A stretch of 64,000 nt of DNA from Pandoraea oxalativorans (GTDB lineage: Bacteria > Pseudomonadota > Gammaproteobacteria > Burkholderiales > Burkholderiaceae). Both the position numbers and the translations under genes were made by a program. The notes beneath the pieces were generated by a model. The model was not told the origin of the DNA and ran no database searches. It saw only the letters and a program-made list of their open reading frames with translations. Location: assembly GCF_000972785.3 (NCBI RefSeq), contig NZ_CP011253.3:1984001-2048000 (forward strand), in the 5' to 3' direction. Of this stretch, positions 54,460 to 64,000 are shown piece by piece. Positions within the stretch are counted from its first letter, which is position 1, and each line of letters opens with the position of its first letter.

Positions 54460-55182
54460 TCAACTGACAACCGCGACAGATGCGCTCAGCGTTCTCAATC
54501 GCGCCGCAGGCGAGCGGAGGATGATCGTGAGTTGCAGCGCGAAGCCCAACACCATCGCGATCAGGCACGCCTTGATGCCGAGCGACGATGCGACCCACGC
54601 ACTCAGAAAAGCGCCGAGCGGACGCGCACCGAAGGTCGCCGTCATCGTCGCGGCCGACACGCGCGCGTTCAGACCGCCCGGCGTGACCACCTGGCGCAGC
54701 GACGTCGTCGAGATCGTCCACACAATCGGGCCGAATCCGAACAGAAAGAACGCGATGAAGACGAGCGCGTGGGCCACACCGTGCTTATCGCCGACGCTCA
54801 GCACCGATGTCGACGCCAACGTTAGCGCCGCGACCGCCGCGCAAACCGGCCCCAAAAGGATTTGTCGTCCGAACGACAGCCGCTGCGCGATGCGTGCGTA
54901 ACCCATCGCGCCGCACACCATCCCGAAGCCATATACGCTCAATGCCGCGCCGACGGTCTGTTCTGCGGACGCCCGCAATGCAATCACCGCCACAATCGGA
55001 ATGACGGCCAACGTCATCTGTTCGCTGAACTGTGCGGCGAGATTCGCGCGCGACAGCGACGTGACGAGCGACACAACGTGCGTATCGGGCGACGCGGTGT
55101 CTTGTACGGTGGGCGCATCCGCCCCGGCTGTGGCGGTGGCTGCGCTCGGGCACGACGAGAGCGGCGGGCGCGCGTCTGACAT
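54460..55182 (-). pseudogene. MFS transporter with an internal deletion
   Basis: A 240-residue frame, against about 400 for the family. After a disordered N-terminus, residues 41-72 (SLSRANLAAQFSEQMTLAVIPIVAVIALRASA) match the first helix of EntS-like MFS exporters. The next residues, from about 80 (LSVYGFGMVCGAMGYARIAQRLSFGRQIL), match the eighth helix region. Helices two to seven are missing in frame, with the joint near base 54940. The C-terminal helices are intact to the stop. Such a protein cannot form the usual 6+6 fold, so it is most likely a dead remnant, though it is still an open frame with GAGAG before its ATG. Confidence 0.7.
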
Positions 55183-55254
55183 GGGACTCTCTTCGAGATC
55201 GATATCACGAAGGGAGTCTAGGCAGATCCCGGTTTGCACACGCTCCGTTTCTCA

Positions 55255-56937
55255 CTATTGAATTGACGTTTCCCGCTGTTGGCCCGCGTCGGCCGGTAGG
55301 GCTGCGTGCCCTGACGGCATATTCGGCACATACGTTCGTCCGTTGATGCGGCGGGGCATGGGCATGAATGCATCGCTAAGCACGTCGTGCGACGCGTTGT
55401 AGTACGGCGTGTCGATGTCGAGCAGGCCGAGCATCGTATGGTCCAGACGATCAGTCTGGTACGGGCGCTGCTCCAGCGCCGGGCGCGCTTTCGCATCGAC
55501 GGCGTGGCGAGACCAGACCAGCATCGGGATCTCGTAACCGGACGCGTCGGCCACCGACTGGCCCGAGTGATTGCGCGTATGGCCGACCTCCTGCGCGTGG
55601 TCCGAGCTGAACAGCAGACTCGCGTCGGACGATCCGGTCGCTGCCATCGTCTTGCGAATCAGACTGGAGACGACGAAGTCGTTGTAGGCGATAGCGTTGT
55701 CGTAGTCGTTGCGCGCATGACGTACCCAGAGCGAGCGCCCCTGTGCTTCGAGCGTGGCCATCACGCTGTCGTCGGTATTGTCGAAACGTGCGAACTCGTC
55801 GGGGTAGCGCATATCGTAGGTCGGGTGCGCGCCCAGCAAGTGCACGACGATGAGCTTGCGCGGTGCGTCGCTCGCCAGCGCCGCTTCGAAGTCCGGCAGC
55901 AGATTGCCGTCGAAGTTGTTCTCGCCGCGTCCGGCGCCCTTGTTGATGAAGACACGCTCGTGTGCGCGGTTGGCGACCAACCCGAGCCAGCCGTCGTTGG
56001 GCATCTGATTCGAGATCCAGTACGTGCGGAATCCGGCCTCTTTGGCGAGCATCACGAGGTCGGGTTTGCTCATCCACGCGTCGGGGTCGTTCAGATGCGC
56101 GGGGGTGAGCATCTTCATGAGCGAGGCCATCGTCGCCGGTTCCGAGGACACGACGTCGCGGAACACGATGAGATCGTCGCGCATCGTGTCGAGCATCGGT
56201 GTGGTGTTGCGTGCGTAGCCGTAGAGCGACATGTTGTTGCGGTTCGAACTCTCGCCAATGACCCACACCACTGTCTTTTGCGCCGGTCCGCGATACTGCA
56301 CTTGCCAGTCGGCACGCTGCGCCATGTTGCGATCGAGCTGACGCTGCAATTCGTCGGCGTGCGCCAACTGTCCCTTGTAGTCGAGGTAACGATGCGGCCA
56401 GTAGAGGACCGGATTTTCCTTGGCCATCGTCGGGTTCAGATGCAGCGCGACGAAGCCGGTGAAGAGCGTGGCCACGGCGAGCTTGCTGCGGCGTCGCAAC
56501 GGGCGCAGTGGACGGTGAGCCTCCGCGCGCGACAGGCGGCGCTCCAGCACGGCGACTGCCGTCATCAGCATCGTGAAGACGGCACTGGCTTCGGCTACGT
56601 CGCGCCAGTTATGGCGAAAGAACTCGCCCGTCTCGGCCGGGTTGGTATTGAATACCGCCTGCAAGACCAGCAGGTGATTCGGACGCAGGCCGAAATAATC
56701 GCGCAGGAAGCCCTTGGTTGCGGCATCGAGAAAGAACAGGGCGATGACGCCCAGCGTGGTGGCGCTGAGCCATGCCGGTCTCGCGCGCAGCAGGAGGCAC
56801 AGGCCGCCGAGCCCCGGCAAGGCCGTTGCCATGATCGCCGCGCTCTTGCCGAACTCGTTCGCGCTGAGCATGCCGAGCGCCCAGAACAGGGCGAGTCCGC
56901 CGAGGCCGAGCCCGAGGCGGCAAAACAGTGATTTCAA
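55255..56937 (-). CDS. Sulfatase-fold membrane transferase (phosphoethanolamine transferase-like, CptA/EptC group)
   Basis: A 560-residue inner-membrane enzyme. About five membrane helices fill residues 1-215 (for example LGLGLGGLALFWALGML and LAVATLFTGFVALHL). The periplasmic alkaline-phosphatase-fold domain starts VVWVIGESSNRNNMSLYGYARNTTP, where Glu and the adjacent Ser residues correspond to the metal ligand and nucleophile region. HLLGAHPTYDMRYP and LLFSSDHAQEVGHTRNHSG supply the other metal ligands. Relatives move phosphoethanolamine onto LPS core sugars. The start is taken as TTG at 56937 with GGGGGAC upstream; no ATG fits the first helix, and the longer open frame overlaps csaA. Confidence 0.82.
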   Translation of the reverse strand: MKSLFCRLGLGLGGLALFWALGMLSANEFGKSAAIMATALPGLGGLCLLLRARPAWLSATTLGVIALFFLDAATKGFLRDYFGLRPNHLLVLQAVFNTNPAETGEFFRHNWRDVAEASAVFTMLMTAVAVLERRLSRAEAHRPLRPLRRRSKLAVATLFTGFVALHLNPTMAKENPVLYWPHRYLDYKGQLAHADELQRQLDRNMAQRADWQVQYRGPAQKTVVWVIGESSNRNNMSLYGYARNTTPMLDTMRDDLIVFRDVVSSEPATMASLMKMLTPAHLNDPDAWMSKPDLVMLAKEAGFRTYWISNQMPNDGWLGLVANRAHERVFINKGAGRGENNFDGNLLPDFEAALASDAPRKLIVVHLLGAHPTYDMRYPDEFARFDNTDDSVMATLEAQGRSLWVRHARNDYDNAIAYNDFVVSSLIRKTMAATGSSDASLLFSSDHAQEVGHTRNHSGQSVADASGYEIPMLVWSRHAVDAKARPALEQRPYQTDRLDHTMLGLLDIDTPYYNASHDVLSDAFMPMPRRINGRTYVPNMPSGHAALPADAGQQRETSIQ

Positions 56938-57142
56938 GATGGTCGTCCCCCAAAGCTGCCAACACGTCAGGGCGTGTCTTTCGATTGCTGCTGCGGGGGC
57001 CTGGGCGCCAGCAGCAGCAATCGGGTCGCAGCTTCGACCGCAGATCGCGTATTTGGTGTCGGGGGGACGCAATTTTTGGGACGAATGCCGTTCGGTATTC
57101 CGAAATGACTGAGGAACTTGTTGCGCCGAAGGTCGCTGAAGC

Positions 57143-57508
57143 TCAGTGCAAGCGCGCACCGTTAGGCACTTTGCGCTCCACACCGGCCAGGACGATGGCC
57201 CCGTCGGCGTCGGCAAAGCCCGTCACCAGCACCTCGGACACGACGCCCGCGATGCGCTTCGGCCCGAAGTTGCAAACGCACAGTACCTGTCGGCCGACGA
57301 GGGCCGGCGGTATGTAGTGCACCGTGATCTGTGCGCTCGACGTCTTCACGCCCAACTCGCCCAGATCGACTTCCAGCACGTAGGCGGGCTTCTTCGCTTT
57401 TTCATTGACGCGTGCCGACACGACCGTGCCCACGCGCAGCTCGATCTTCTCGAAGTCCTGCCATTCGATGGTGTTCGGGGTCTCGGTCTTGTGCTCGGAA
57501 TCCGTCAT
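57143..57508 (-). CDS. csaA: CsaA-type tRNA-binding domain protein
   Basis: A 121-residue OB-fold protein of the EMAP/tRNA-binding family. FEKIELRVGTVVSARVNEKAKKPAYVLEVDLGELG is the first half, and QITVHYIPPALVGRQVLCVCNFGPKRIAG-VVSEVLVTGF the second, as in CsaA and YgjH. CsaA homodimers bind tRNA and have been called export chaperones. Monocistronic. Function in this host is not established. Confidence 0.9.
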   Translation of the reverse strand: MTDSEHKTETPNTIEWQDFEKIELRVGTVVSARVNEKAKKPAYVLEVDLGELGVKTSSAQITVHYIPPALVGRQVLCVCNFGPKRIAGVVSEVLVTGFADADGAIVLAGVERKVPNGARLH

Positions 57509-57609
57509 TTGCTGCTCCGTTCGCGGTGCGATGGGGAAGGAACGGAAGAGCGTAACGCGTCGCGCGTGGAAGAGGCTTGTGAAATACGGCAGACGGACCG
57601 CCGCGTCTG

Positions 57610-58383
57610 TCAGTTGGCGCTCCGGGCGCTCCGGGCGCGTCGCCAGGCGGCGGGCGTCAGGCCGTAGTGCTGACGGAAGGCATGGGTCAGTGCGCTTTGG
57701 TCGTTGAAGCCGACGTCAAGTGCGATGTCCGCGAGCGGGGCATCCTCACCCAGCAGCAGCGAGGCAGCGCGGGCGAGCCGCAGGCGCATGAGATGCCGGT
57801 GAGGCGTCTCGCCGGTCATCGCGACGAAGCAGTCGTGAAAATGCCGCACGCTCATGCCCGCTTCCCGCGCGAGCGTGGCAGTGTCGAGCGGTGTGGCGAG
57901 GTCGGACTGCAAACGCGCATCGACTTGCGACACATCCAGCCGCACAGTGCGCGAGGCATGACGTGCCGGTGCCAACCGGGGGGCAAGCGCGGCGAGCCAT
58001 TCCCGTACGACGGGGTCGTCGGCATCGAGCGGGCGTCCGCTATCCACGCTGGCGCTCACCCGATGGACCAGCGCCAGCAGTCCGGCGTCCAGCGCGAAGA
58101 ATGCCTCCCGCGCGAAGGCGCGCGACGTGCCGGTGGCGTGCGCGATCGCGGCTGGGACATCCAGCACGATTTGCCGGTTCGGCCCGTCGCCCCGATAGCC
58201 ATGCCGTACGCCCGCCGGAATGACCGCGCCGTTGCGCGCACCCACGCGTCCGTGCTGGGTGGCTTGACCGTCGAGCGAGAGCGACATGCGTCCGGACAGT
58301 CCGATCACGACCTGGTGGAAGTCGTGCGTGTCGGTGCTATCGGTGGGACGGTACTCGCGAAGTTCGAGGATCGGGGTGGACAT
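57610..58383 (-). CDS. AraC family transcriptional regulator
   Basis: A 257-residue regulator. The N-terminal cupin-like sensor (about 1-95) holds FHQVVIGLSGRMSLSLDGQ and AVIPAGVRHGYRGDG. The C-terminal double HTH is LDTATLAREAGMSVRHFHDCFVAMTGETPHRHLMRLRLARAASLL and LADIALDVGFNDQSALTHAFRQHYG. The ATG at 58383 is preferred; a TTG seven codons earlier is possible. It is divergent from the ssu operon across 253 bp, so control of ssu is possible but unproven. Confidence 0.88.
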   Translation of the reverse strand: MSTPILELREYRPTDSTDTHDFHQVVIGLSGRMSLSLDGQATQHGRVGARNGAVIPAGVRHGYRGDGPNRQIVLDVPAAIAHATGTSRAFAREAFFALDAGLLALVHRVSASVDSGRPLDADDPVVREWLAALAPRLAPARHASRTVRLDVSQVDARLQSDLATPLDTATLAREAGMSVRHFHDCFVAMTGETPHRHLMRLRLARAASLLLGEDAPLADIALDVGFNDQSALTHAFRQHYGLTPAAWRRARSARSAN

Positions 58384-58636
58384 GGCAATGAGGTGGTGCG
58401 GCAATCACCGCCGGAAGGAATAAGGCGGCAAAGGTGCATGACTTCAGGTTATGAGAAAACGCGCAAAGCTATCCCGGATTGATTGGTTCGGGCGCGCGGG
58501 ACGCCTCGCTACACTGGTTCACCAGTGGCCGACGGCGCGTACTTATCGACGTCCCGGCCTGCATCGCGGGCACCGCTTACGTGCCCGTGGCGCGCTTCGA
58601 TTCCACAGGGCAGTGGCCCGTCTTTGGCAGGGAAGT

Positions 58637-59251
58637 ATGACATACGCCGTCACGATCTCGGGCAGCCCGTCGGCCGCCTCGCGCAGCGCCCGGTTGCTGC
58701 GTTTCGTCGAATCCGATCTGGCTTCGGCCGGTATCGAGGTGCGCCGCATCGATATCCGTGCGCTTTCGCCCGCTGCGCTGCTCGCCGCCGATACCTCACA
58801 CGACGATCTGCGTCATGCGCTCGCCCAAGTGGCCGGTGCACAGGCGGTCGTCGTCGCAACCCCCGTCTACAAGGCGGCTTATAGCGGCTTGCTCAAAGCC
58901 TTCCTCGACGTGCTGCCGCAAGATGGTCTCGCGGACAAGCTCGTCGCCCCGTTCGCGACTGGCGGCAGCCCCGCGCATTTGCTTGCGCTCGACTATGCGC
59001 TCAAGCCCGTGCTGTCGGCGCTTGGTGCGCAGCACATTCTGCGCGGCGTGTTTGCCGTCGATCTGCAAGTACCGAAAGAAGAGGGCGCCACACTCGATGC
59101 GGGCATCGCCGAACGTCTGGGCGCGACCGTCGATCAGCTCTCGCAATGGCTGCATGAGCGCGAGGTGATCCGTCAGTGGCCCGGCAAGGTCGCCGAAAGC
59201 GTCCGGAATGCCCGCGGTGCGCGCGCCGCGGGCGCAACGCTCGCCGCCTGA
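58637..59251 (+). CDS. ssuE: NADPH-dependent FMN reductase
   Basis: A 204-residue flavodoxin-fold reductase supplying FMNH2 to the monooxygenase SsuD. It begins [21 protein letters not shown] with the FMN phosphate loop GSPSxx[27 protein letters not shown] and [21 protein letters not shown] are SsuE hallmarks. CAGGGAAGT precedes the ATG. First gene of ssuEDCB. Confidence 0.95.
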   Translation: MTYAVTISGSPSAASRSARLLRFVESDLASAGIEVRRIDIRALSPAALLAADTSHDDLRHALAQVAGAQAVVVATPVYKAAYSGLLKAFLDVLPQDGLADKLVAPFATGGSPAHLLALDYALKPVLSALGAQHILRGVFAVDLQVPKEEGATLDAGIAERLGATVDQLSQWLHEREVIRQWPGKVAESVRNARGARAAGATLAA

Positions 59252-59265
59252 GCGCCGGAGTCCGT

Positions 59266-60423
59266 ATGCAAGTCTTCTGGTTTATTCCGACGCATGGCGA
59301 TACCCGTTATCTCGGCACGTCCGACGGCGGGCGCGTGTTCGATTTCGACTACGCACGACAGATCGCGAGTGCAGTCGACACGCTCGGCTACGAAGGTGTT
59401 TTGCTGCCCACGGGGCGTTCCTGCGAAGACGCCTGGGTGACGGCGTCGAGCCTGATCGGCGCGACGCGTCATCTGAAGTTTCTCGTCGCGATTCGCCCTG
59501 GCATCGCATCGCCTGCGCTCACTGCGCGCATGGCGGCGACGTTCGATCGCCTGTCGGGGGGCAGGCTGCTGATCAACGTCGTCACGGGCGGCGACGCCGG
59601 TGAACTCGAAGGCGACGGCTTCTTTGCCGATCACGCCCAGCGCTACGAAGTGACGGACGAGTTCCTGCGCATCTGGCGTTCGATTCTGGAGAAATCGCAT
59701 CGCGGCGAGAGCGTCGATTTCGACGGCGAACATCTGCGCGCGAAGGGCGCAAAGCTGCTGTATCCACCGGTGCAGACGCCGCATCCGCCGCTGTATTTCG
59801 GCGGGTCTTCGGAGGCAGCGCGTCAGATCGCGGCCGAGCAGCTCGACGTCTATCTGACGTGGGGCGAACCGCTGGCCGACGTTGCCGAGAAGATCGCGGA
59901 CGTGCGTGCGCGCGCCGCCAAACTCGGGCGCACGTTGCGCTACGGTCTGCGCTTGCATGTGATCGTGCGCGAGACGGAAGACGAAGCATGGCGTGCCGCC
60001 GACTCGCTTATCAGCAAGCTCGACGACGAGACCATCGCGCGCGTGCAGACACAGTTCGCGAAGATGGATTCGGAAGGGCAGCGACGCATGGCCGCGTTGC
60101 ATGGCGGACGCCGTGACAAGCTCGTGATCGCACCGAACCTGTGGGCCGGTGTGGGACTCGTGCGCGGCGGTGCGGGTACGGCGCTCGTGGGCGATGGCCC
60201 GACCGTGGCCCAGCGTCTGCGCGAATACGCGGATCTCGGCATCGACACGTTCATTCTGTCGGGCTATCCGCACCTTGAAGAAGCGTATCGCTTCGCCGAA
60301 CTGGTGTTCCCGCATCTGCCGCGCGACGTGCGCGAGAAGCTAGGGAACGGTCACGGTCCGTTGGCCGGGCCGATTGGCGAAGTGATGGCCAACAACATCG
60401 TGCCGCAGGCGTCGCAAAGCTGA
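59266..60423 (+). CDS. ssuD: FMNH2-dependent alkanesulfonate monooxygenase
   Basis: A 385-residue TIM-barrel luciferase-family enzyme releasing sulfite from alkanesulfonates. [18 protein letters not shown] is the usual start. [17 protein letters not shown] has the active-site Cys region. [29 protein letters not shown] and [26 protein letters not shown] follow the family closely. It starts 14 bp after ssuE, where ssuA would normally lie. Confidence 0.97.
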   Translation: MQVFWFIPTHGDTRYLGTSDGGRVFDFDYARQIASAVDTLGYEGVLLPTGRSCEDAWVTASSLIGATRHLKFLVAIRPGIASPALTARMAATFDRLSGGRLLINVVTGGDAGELEGDGFFADHAQRYEVTDEFLRIWRSILEKSHRGESVDFDGEHLRAKGAKLLYPPVQTPHPPLYFGGSSEAARQIAAEQLDVYLTWGEPLADVAEKIADVRARAAKLGRTLRYGLRLHVIVRETEDEAWRAADSLISKLDDETIARVQTQFAKMDSEGQRRMAALHGGRRDKLVIAPNLWAGVGLVRGGAGTALVGDGPTVAQRLREYADLGIDTFILSGYPHLEEAYRFAELVFPHLPRDVREKLGNGHGPLAGPIGEVMANNIVPQASQS

Positions 60424-60504
60424 TTCGCGAGCCTCGCCGCCGATACACATCGACTTCATTGGATTGAACGGAATCGGGGCCGCGATGCCCCGGGGGATAT
60501 TCGC

Positions 60505-61416
60505 ATGACCCAACCTACGCTGACGACTTCGCCCACCGACGTCACTAACGACGTCACCAGCGGCGTCACCCCCGACGCCACCACCGGCGGCGGCATCTCC
60601 GCTACCGGTGCGGCGGCGCCCGGCGTGTTGCAACGCTACGGACGTAGCGCCGCTCGCCGTCTCGCGCCGTGGGCCGTGCCTGTCGTTCTCGTCGCGCTCT
60701 GGCAACTCGCCGCAGAGCAGGGCTGGCTCTCGACACGGGTGCTGCCTGCACCGTCCGCCGTCGTGGAAGCCGCGTGGCAACTCGCGATCACGGGGCAGAT
60801 CTGGCGCGATATCGGTGTATCGACCGGACGCGCTGTCATCGGCTTTGTCATCGGCGGCGGTCTCGGGCTGCTGCTGGGCATGCTGACAGGGCTGTCGCGC
60901 GTGGCGGAAACGGCGCTCGACTCGTCGTTCCAGATGCTGCGCAACATCCCGCACCTGGCGCTGATTCCGCTGGTGATTCTGTGGTTCGGCATCGACGAGA
61001 AAGCCAAGCTGTTCCTCGTCTCCATCGGTGTGTTCTTCCCGATGTATCTCAATACGTACGCGGGGATTCGTGCCGTCGATCCGGCGCTGGTCGAGATGGC
61101 GCGCAGCTACGGATTGCGCGGATGGGCGCTGTATCGCGACGTGATCCTGCCCGGGGCGTTGCCGTCGATTCTGGTGGGCGTACGCTTTTCGCTCGGCCTG
61201 ATGTGGGTGACGCTGATCGTGGCGGAAACCATCTCGGCGCAATCGGGCATCGGCTATCTGACGATGAACGCTCGCGAGTTCCTGCAAACGGACATCGTGC
61301 TCGTGGGGATTCTGCTGTACGCGCTGTTGGGCAAGCTGGCCGATGTGCTGGCCAAGGAACTGGAATTTCGCTGGTTGCGCTGGCATCCGGCCTTTCAACG
61401 AGGAGCCGCCGCATGA
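60505..61416 (+). CDS. ssuC: Alkanesulfonate ABC transporter permease
   Basis: A 303-residue BPD-type permease. An N-terminal Thr/Ala-rich extension of about 40 residues precedes six membrane helices. The coupling motif is [38 protein letters not shown] (EAA loop). [33 protein letters not shown] ends the domain. Its stop overlaps ssuB by ATGA. Confidence 0.94.
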   Translation: MTQPTLTTSPTDVTNDVTSGVTPDATTGGGISATGAAAPGVLQRYGRSAARRLAPWAVPVVLVALWQLAAEQGWLSTRVLPAPSAVVEAAWQLAITGQIWRDIGVSTGRAVIGFVIGGGLGLLLGMLTGLSRVAETALDSSFQMLRNIPHLALIPLVILWFGIDEKAKLFLVSIGVFFPMYLNTYAGIRAVDPALVEMARSYGLRGWALYRDVILPGALPSILVGVRFSLGLMWVTLIVAETISAQSGIGYLTMNAREFLQTDIVLVGILLYALLGKLADVLAKELEFRWLRWHPAFQRGAAA

Positions 61417-62432
61417 GCGCACAACAACTGGCCCCGGTCGCGGGTGCAGACATCGAAGCCGAATGGACGGCCGAGCAGCGCGCCACCGGCCACGCCCACC
61501 GGCTGTCGCTCGATCCGCAGATCGACCCGTTCGGCACGCGGTTGCCGCTCGGGGCGAACGTGGCAGCACAACGTGGCGCGGTGGGGACGAATCTTAAAGT
61601 CGTGCATCCGACGGGTGACGCGCAAGCATCAGCGGACCCTGCTTCCGGCGGATTGCGTGTCGACGCCGTGGGCAAGCGCTACGGCGCACGTTCGGTACTG
61701 TCGGACTTCTCGCTGACGATTCCGCGCGGTGGATTCGCGGCCATCGTGGGACGTAGCGGTTGCGGCAAGTCCACGCTGCTGCGTCTGATCGCCGGGCTGG
61801 AGACGCCGGACGCGGGACGTATCACGCTCGACGGTCACGCGCTGGGCGACGCGTCCGGCAAGGTGGCCACGCGCATCATGTTCCAGGACGCGCGTCTGCT
61901 GCCGTGGCGCACCGTGCTGGAGAACGTCGCCATCGGTTTGCCGAAGTCTTCGCATGCGAAGGCGCTCGAGGTGCTGCGCGAAGTGGGGCTGGCCGAGCGC
62001 GCCGGCGACTGGCCGAGTCAGCTCTCGGGCGGTCAGCGTCAGCGCGTGGCGCTGGCGCGTGCGCTGGTGCACCAACCCGATCTGTTGCTGCTCGATGAGC
62101 CGCTCGGCGCGCTCGACGCGCTCACCCGCATCGAAATGCATGCGCTGATCGAGCGCCTGTGGCGCGCGCACGGTTTCACGGCGCTGCTCGTCACGCACGA
62201 CGTGCAGGAGGCGGTAGCGCTGGCCGATCGTGTCGTACTCATCGAACAGGGGCAACTGGGGCTCGATCAGACGGTGTCGCTGGCACGTCCACGAGCCCGC
62301 GGAAGCGCCGAATTCGCGGGGCTCGAAGCACAGGTGCTGGCGCGCGTACTGCAAACCGAGGTCGCGCCGTCCTCGCATGCGCCGGTCCCCGAGCCGCTGT
62401 GGCCGGCGGCGACCGTGCGGTGGGCGATCTAA
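61413..62432 (+). CDS. ssuB: Alkanesulfonate ABC transporter ATP-binding protein
   Basis: A 339-residue ATPase. Walker A is [12 protein letters not shown], the Q loop follows in [16 protein letters not shown], the signature is [18 protein letters not shown], Walker B is [14 protein letters not shown] and the H loop [12 protein letters not shown]. It has an N-terminal extension of about 85 residues not found in E. coli SsuB (255 residues); such extensions occur in Burkholderia. Coupled to ssuC by ATGA. Confidence 0.95.
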   Translation: MSAQQLAPVAGADIEAEWTAEQRATGHAHRLSLDPQIDPFGTRLPLGANVAAQRGAVGTNLKVVHPTGDAQASADPASGGLRVDAVGKRYGARSVLSDFSLTIPRGGFAAIVGRSGCGKSTLLRLIAGLETPDAGRITLDGHALGDASGKVATRIMFQDARLLPWRTVLENVAIGLPKSSHAKALEVLREVGLAERAGDWPSQLSGGQRQRVALARALVHQPDLLLLDEPLGALDALTRIEMHALIERLWRAHGFTALLVTHDVQEAVALADRVVLIEQGQLGLDQTVSLARPRARGSAEFAGLEAQVLARVLQTEVAPSSHAPVPEPLWPAATVRWAI

Positions 62433-62507
62433 CCGCATTTCTACCCGCGTCCCGACGCGCTTATCTACGACTACTCGATCACATCTTTTCGAACACAGGA
62501 GTTCATC

Positions 62508-62723
62508 ATGGGTATCACCGCCATCAACGTGCGCAACCAGTTCAAGGGCCGTATTCGCGAGATCCTGCGCGGTCCAGTGCTCTCGGAAGTGGACGTCGAG
62601 ACGCCGAGCGGCATCGTCACGTCGGTCATCACCACGCGCTCGATCGACGAACTGCGTCTGGATGTCGGCTCCGAGGTCGTGGCGCTGGTCAAGGCCACCG
62701 AAGTGTCGCTCGCGAAGCTTTGA
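62508..62723 (+). CDS. Molbindin-like TOBE-domain protein (SsuF-like)
   Basis: A 71-residue single TOBE domain. AINVRNQFKGRIREILRGPVLSEVDVETPSGIVTSVITTRS and LRLDVGSEVVALVKATEVSLAKL match molbindins (Mop), which bind molybdate or other oxyanions as hexamers. A similar gene, ssuF, ends the ssu operon in Pseudomonas and is needed there for sulfonate use. It lies 75 bp after ssuB and has AGGAG before the ATG. Confidence 0.88.
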   Translation: MGITAINVRNQFKGRIREILRGPVLSEVDVETPSGIVTSVITTRSIDELRLDVGSEVVALVKATEVSLAKL

Positions 62724-62855
62724 CGAGTTGTCCGTCCCGCTTTTCCTGAGGCGTCGGCCTGCATCGGGCGCGCGCGGGGGCGACGTCCCGATGCAGGTTT
62801 CAGGAAATTCCGAGTCCCGTCTCGGACTGTGCCGCGAATGCACGCACTCGGCTGA

Positions 62856-62861
62856 TATAAT
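62856..62861 (+). promoter_or_regulatory. gltX: TATAAT -10 box upstream of gltX
   Basis: A perfect TATAAT in a GC-rich context, about 93 bp before the gltX start. No convincing -35 was seen at 16-18 bp. The predicted transcript would begin near 62868. Confidence 0.5.
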
Positions 62862-62885
62862 GACGGCTTCCAAATGTTGGTGACC

Positions 62886-62924
62886 CGCCTGCGCGAATCC
62901 CTCCGCTGCGGGCGTTTTTGTTTG
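62886..62924 (+). terminator. Terminator-like hairpin in the gltX leader
   Basis: CGCCTGCG (62886-62893) pairs with TGCGGGCG (62907-62914) with two G-U pairs, a 13-nt loop and TTTTTGTTTG after it. It lies between the -10 box and the gltX start, so it either ends ssu transcripts or attenuates gltX. Confidence 0.6.
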
Positions 62925-62953
62925 TCGCCAACGCGATGCACCGAAGCCAAACC

Positions 62954-64000
62954 ATGACCACTGTCCGCACCCGCTTTGCGCCTAGCCCGACCGGTTTCAT
63001 CCATCTGGGCAACATCCGTTCCGCTCTCTATCCGTGGGCCTTCGCGCGTCACAACAACGGCGCGTTCGTGTTGCGCATCGAAGACACCGATCTCGAGCGC
63101 TCTTCGCAGCAGGCCGTGGACGTCATTCTGGAAGGCATGGAATGGCTCGGCCTCGATTACGACGAAGGTCCGTTCTATCAGATGCAGCGCATGGATCGCT
63201 ATCGCGAAGTGCTGGAGCAACTGAAGGCGGGCGGTCACGTCTATCCGTGCTACATGAGCATGGAGGAACTGGACGAACTGCGCGAGCAGCAACGCGTGCG
63301 TGGCGAGAAGCCGCGTTACGACGGTCGCTGGCGTCCGGAACCGGGCAAGCTGTTGCCCGAGCCGCCGGCCGGCGTGCAGCCGGTGCTGCGCTTCAAGAAC
63401 CCGCTGACGGGCAGCGTCGTGTGGGAAGACGCGGTCAAGGGGCGCATCGAAATCTCGAACGAAGAGCTCGACGATCTGGTGATCGCGCGTCCCGACGGCA
63501 CGCCGACGTATAACTTCTGCGTGGTGGTCGACGACATCGACATGGACATCACGCACGTGATTCGTGGCGACGACCACGTGAACAACACGCCGCGTCAGAT
63601 CAACATCTTCGAAGCGCTGGGCAAGCCGTGGCCCGTGTACGCGCATTTGCCCACGGTGCTCAACGACCAGGGCGAGAAGATGTCGAAGCGCAACGGCGCG
63701 ATGAGCGTCGTGCAGTACCGGGAAGAAGGCTATCTGCCGGAAGCCGTGGTGAACTATCTGGCGCGTCTGGGCTGGGCGCACGGCGACGCGGAAGTGTTCT
63801 CGCGCGAGCAGTTCGTGGCGTGGTTCGATCTGGAACATCTCGGCAAGTCGCCCGCACAGCACAACCCGGAAAAGCTTCAGTGGCTGAACAATCAGTATCT
63901 GAAGCAGGCGGACAACGATCGTCTGGCCGGGCTGACCGAGCCGTTCCTGCAAAAGGCGGGCGTCTCGATCGAGGGCGGTCCGTCGCTGGCCGGTGTCGTC
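62954..64000 (+). CDS. gltX: Glutamyl-tRNA synthetase (partial, 3' end outside the window)
   Basis: The first 349 codons of a class I aminoacyl-tRNA synthetase. [32 protein letters not shown] holds the HIGH motif as HLGN. The discriminating [11 protein letters not shown] and the KMSKR loop ([12 protein letters not shown]) are intact. The frame is open to the window edge; about 115-120 more residues are expected. Confidence 0.97.
   Translation, partial: MTTVRTRFAPSPTGFIHLGNIRSALYPWAFARHNNGAFVLRIEDTDLERSSQQAVDVILEGMEWLGLDYDEGPFYQMQRMDRYREVLEQLKAGGHVYPCYMSMEELDELREQQRVRGEKPRYDGRWRPEPGKLLPEPPAGVQPVLRFKNPLTGSVVWEDAVKGRIEISNEELDDLVIARPDGTPTYNFCVVVDDIDMDITHVIRGDDHVNNTPRQINIFEALGKPWPVYAHLPTVLNDQGEKMSKRNGAMSVVQYREEGYLPEAVVNYLARLGWAHGDAEVFSREQFVAWFDLEHLGKSPAQHNPEKLQWLNNQYLKQADNDRLAGLTEPFLQKAGVSIEGGPSLAGVV

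Noticed and set aside
58451..58636. An N-terminal extension of SsuE from the ATG at 58451
   Set aside because: The added 62 residues have no homology to SsuE, which starts at [11 protein letters not shown] with a ribosome site.

Overview
The window reads as a chromosomal core region of a high-GC betaproteobacterium of the Burkholderiaceae, most likely Pandoraea or a close relative. That placement is inferred from gene order and protein style: a GntR regulator divergent from mdh, an sdhCDABE-gltA block, leuC-entericidin-leuD-leuB-asd-fimV-truA-trpF-trpB-methyltransferase-trpA-accD-folC-SPOR-cvpA-purF-metZ-hisC in one direction, and a DUF2863 protein. No rRNA, tRNA, CRISPR array or intact insertion sequence was seen.

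Layout. (1) 0.3-7.7 kb, minus strand: a catabolic set in transcription order 3-hydroxyacyl-CoA dehydrogenase, enoyl-CoA hydratase, histidine phosphatase, APH-type phosphotransferase, ACAD10/11-like acyl-CoA dehydrogenase, glutathione S-transferase. A 12-bp palindrome sits in its probable promoter. (2) 7.9-19.7 kb: mixed housekeeping and accessory genes (GST, aminotransferase, lone PIN-domain protein, yaaA, M14 carboxypeptidase, TrmB-like methyltransferase, DUF2863, ogt coupled to an Ada-AlkA fusion). At 12.65-14.26 kb lies an unusual protein with five tandem repeats of about 65 residues, each with a helix-turn-helix-like core. (3) 20-31.4 kb: TCA-cycle block (acnA, mdh, gntR, sdhCDABE, gltA) with strong operator-like palindromes between mdh and gntR. 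(4) 31.7-53 kb: leucine, aspartate-family, tryptophan, fatty-acid, folate, purine, methionine and histidine genes. An orphan DNA methyltransferase lies inside the trp genes, and a SAM-II riboswitch plus terminator precedes metZ. (5) 53-55.2 kb: a small variable spot with a delta-60 repeat protein bounded by short inverted repeats, beside an internally deleted MFS transporter. (6) 55.2-64 kb: a phosphoethanolamine-transferase-like sulfatase-fold enzyme, CsaA, an AraC regulator, the ssuE-D-C-B alkanesulfonate operon with a molbindin-like gene but no ssuA, and the start of gltX, which runs off the window.

How the genes work together. The TCA genes share a locus with one HutC-type GntR regulator and probably respond to it. 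The long biosynthetic run is interrupted by intrinsic terminators placed almost on top of the truA and folC start codons, so read-through and internal promoters must shape it. Top leads are the HTH-repeat protein, the SAM-II/terminator leader of metZ, the inverted-repeat-bounded delta-60 gene, the split ACAD10/11-like module, and the trp-embedded methyltransferase. All family calls come from reading the translations; no database search was run.
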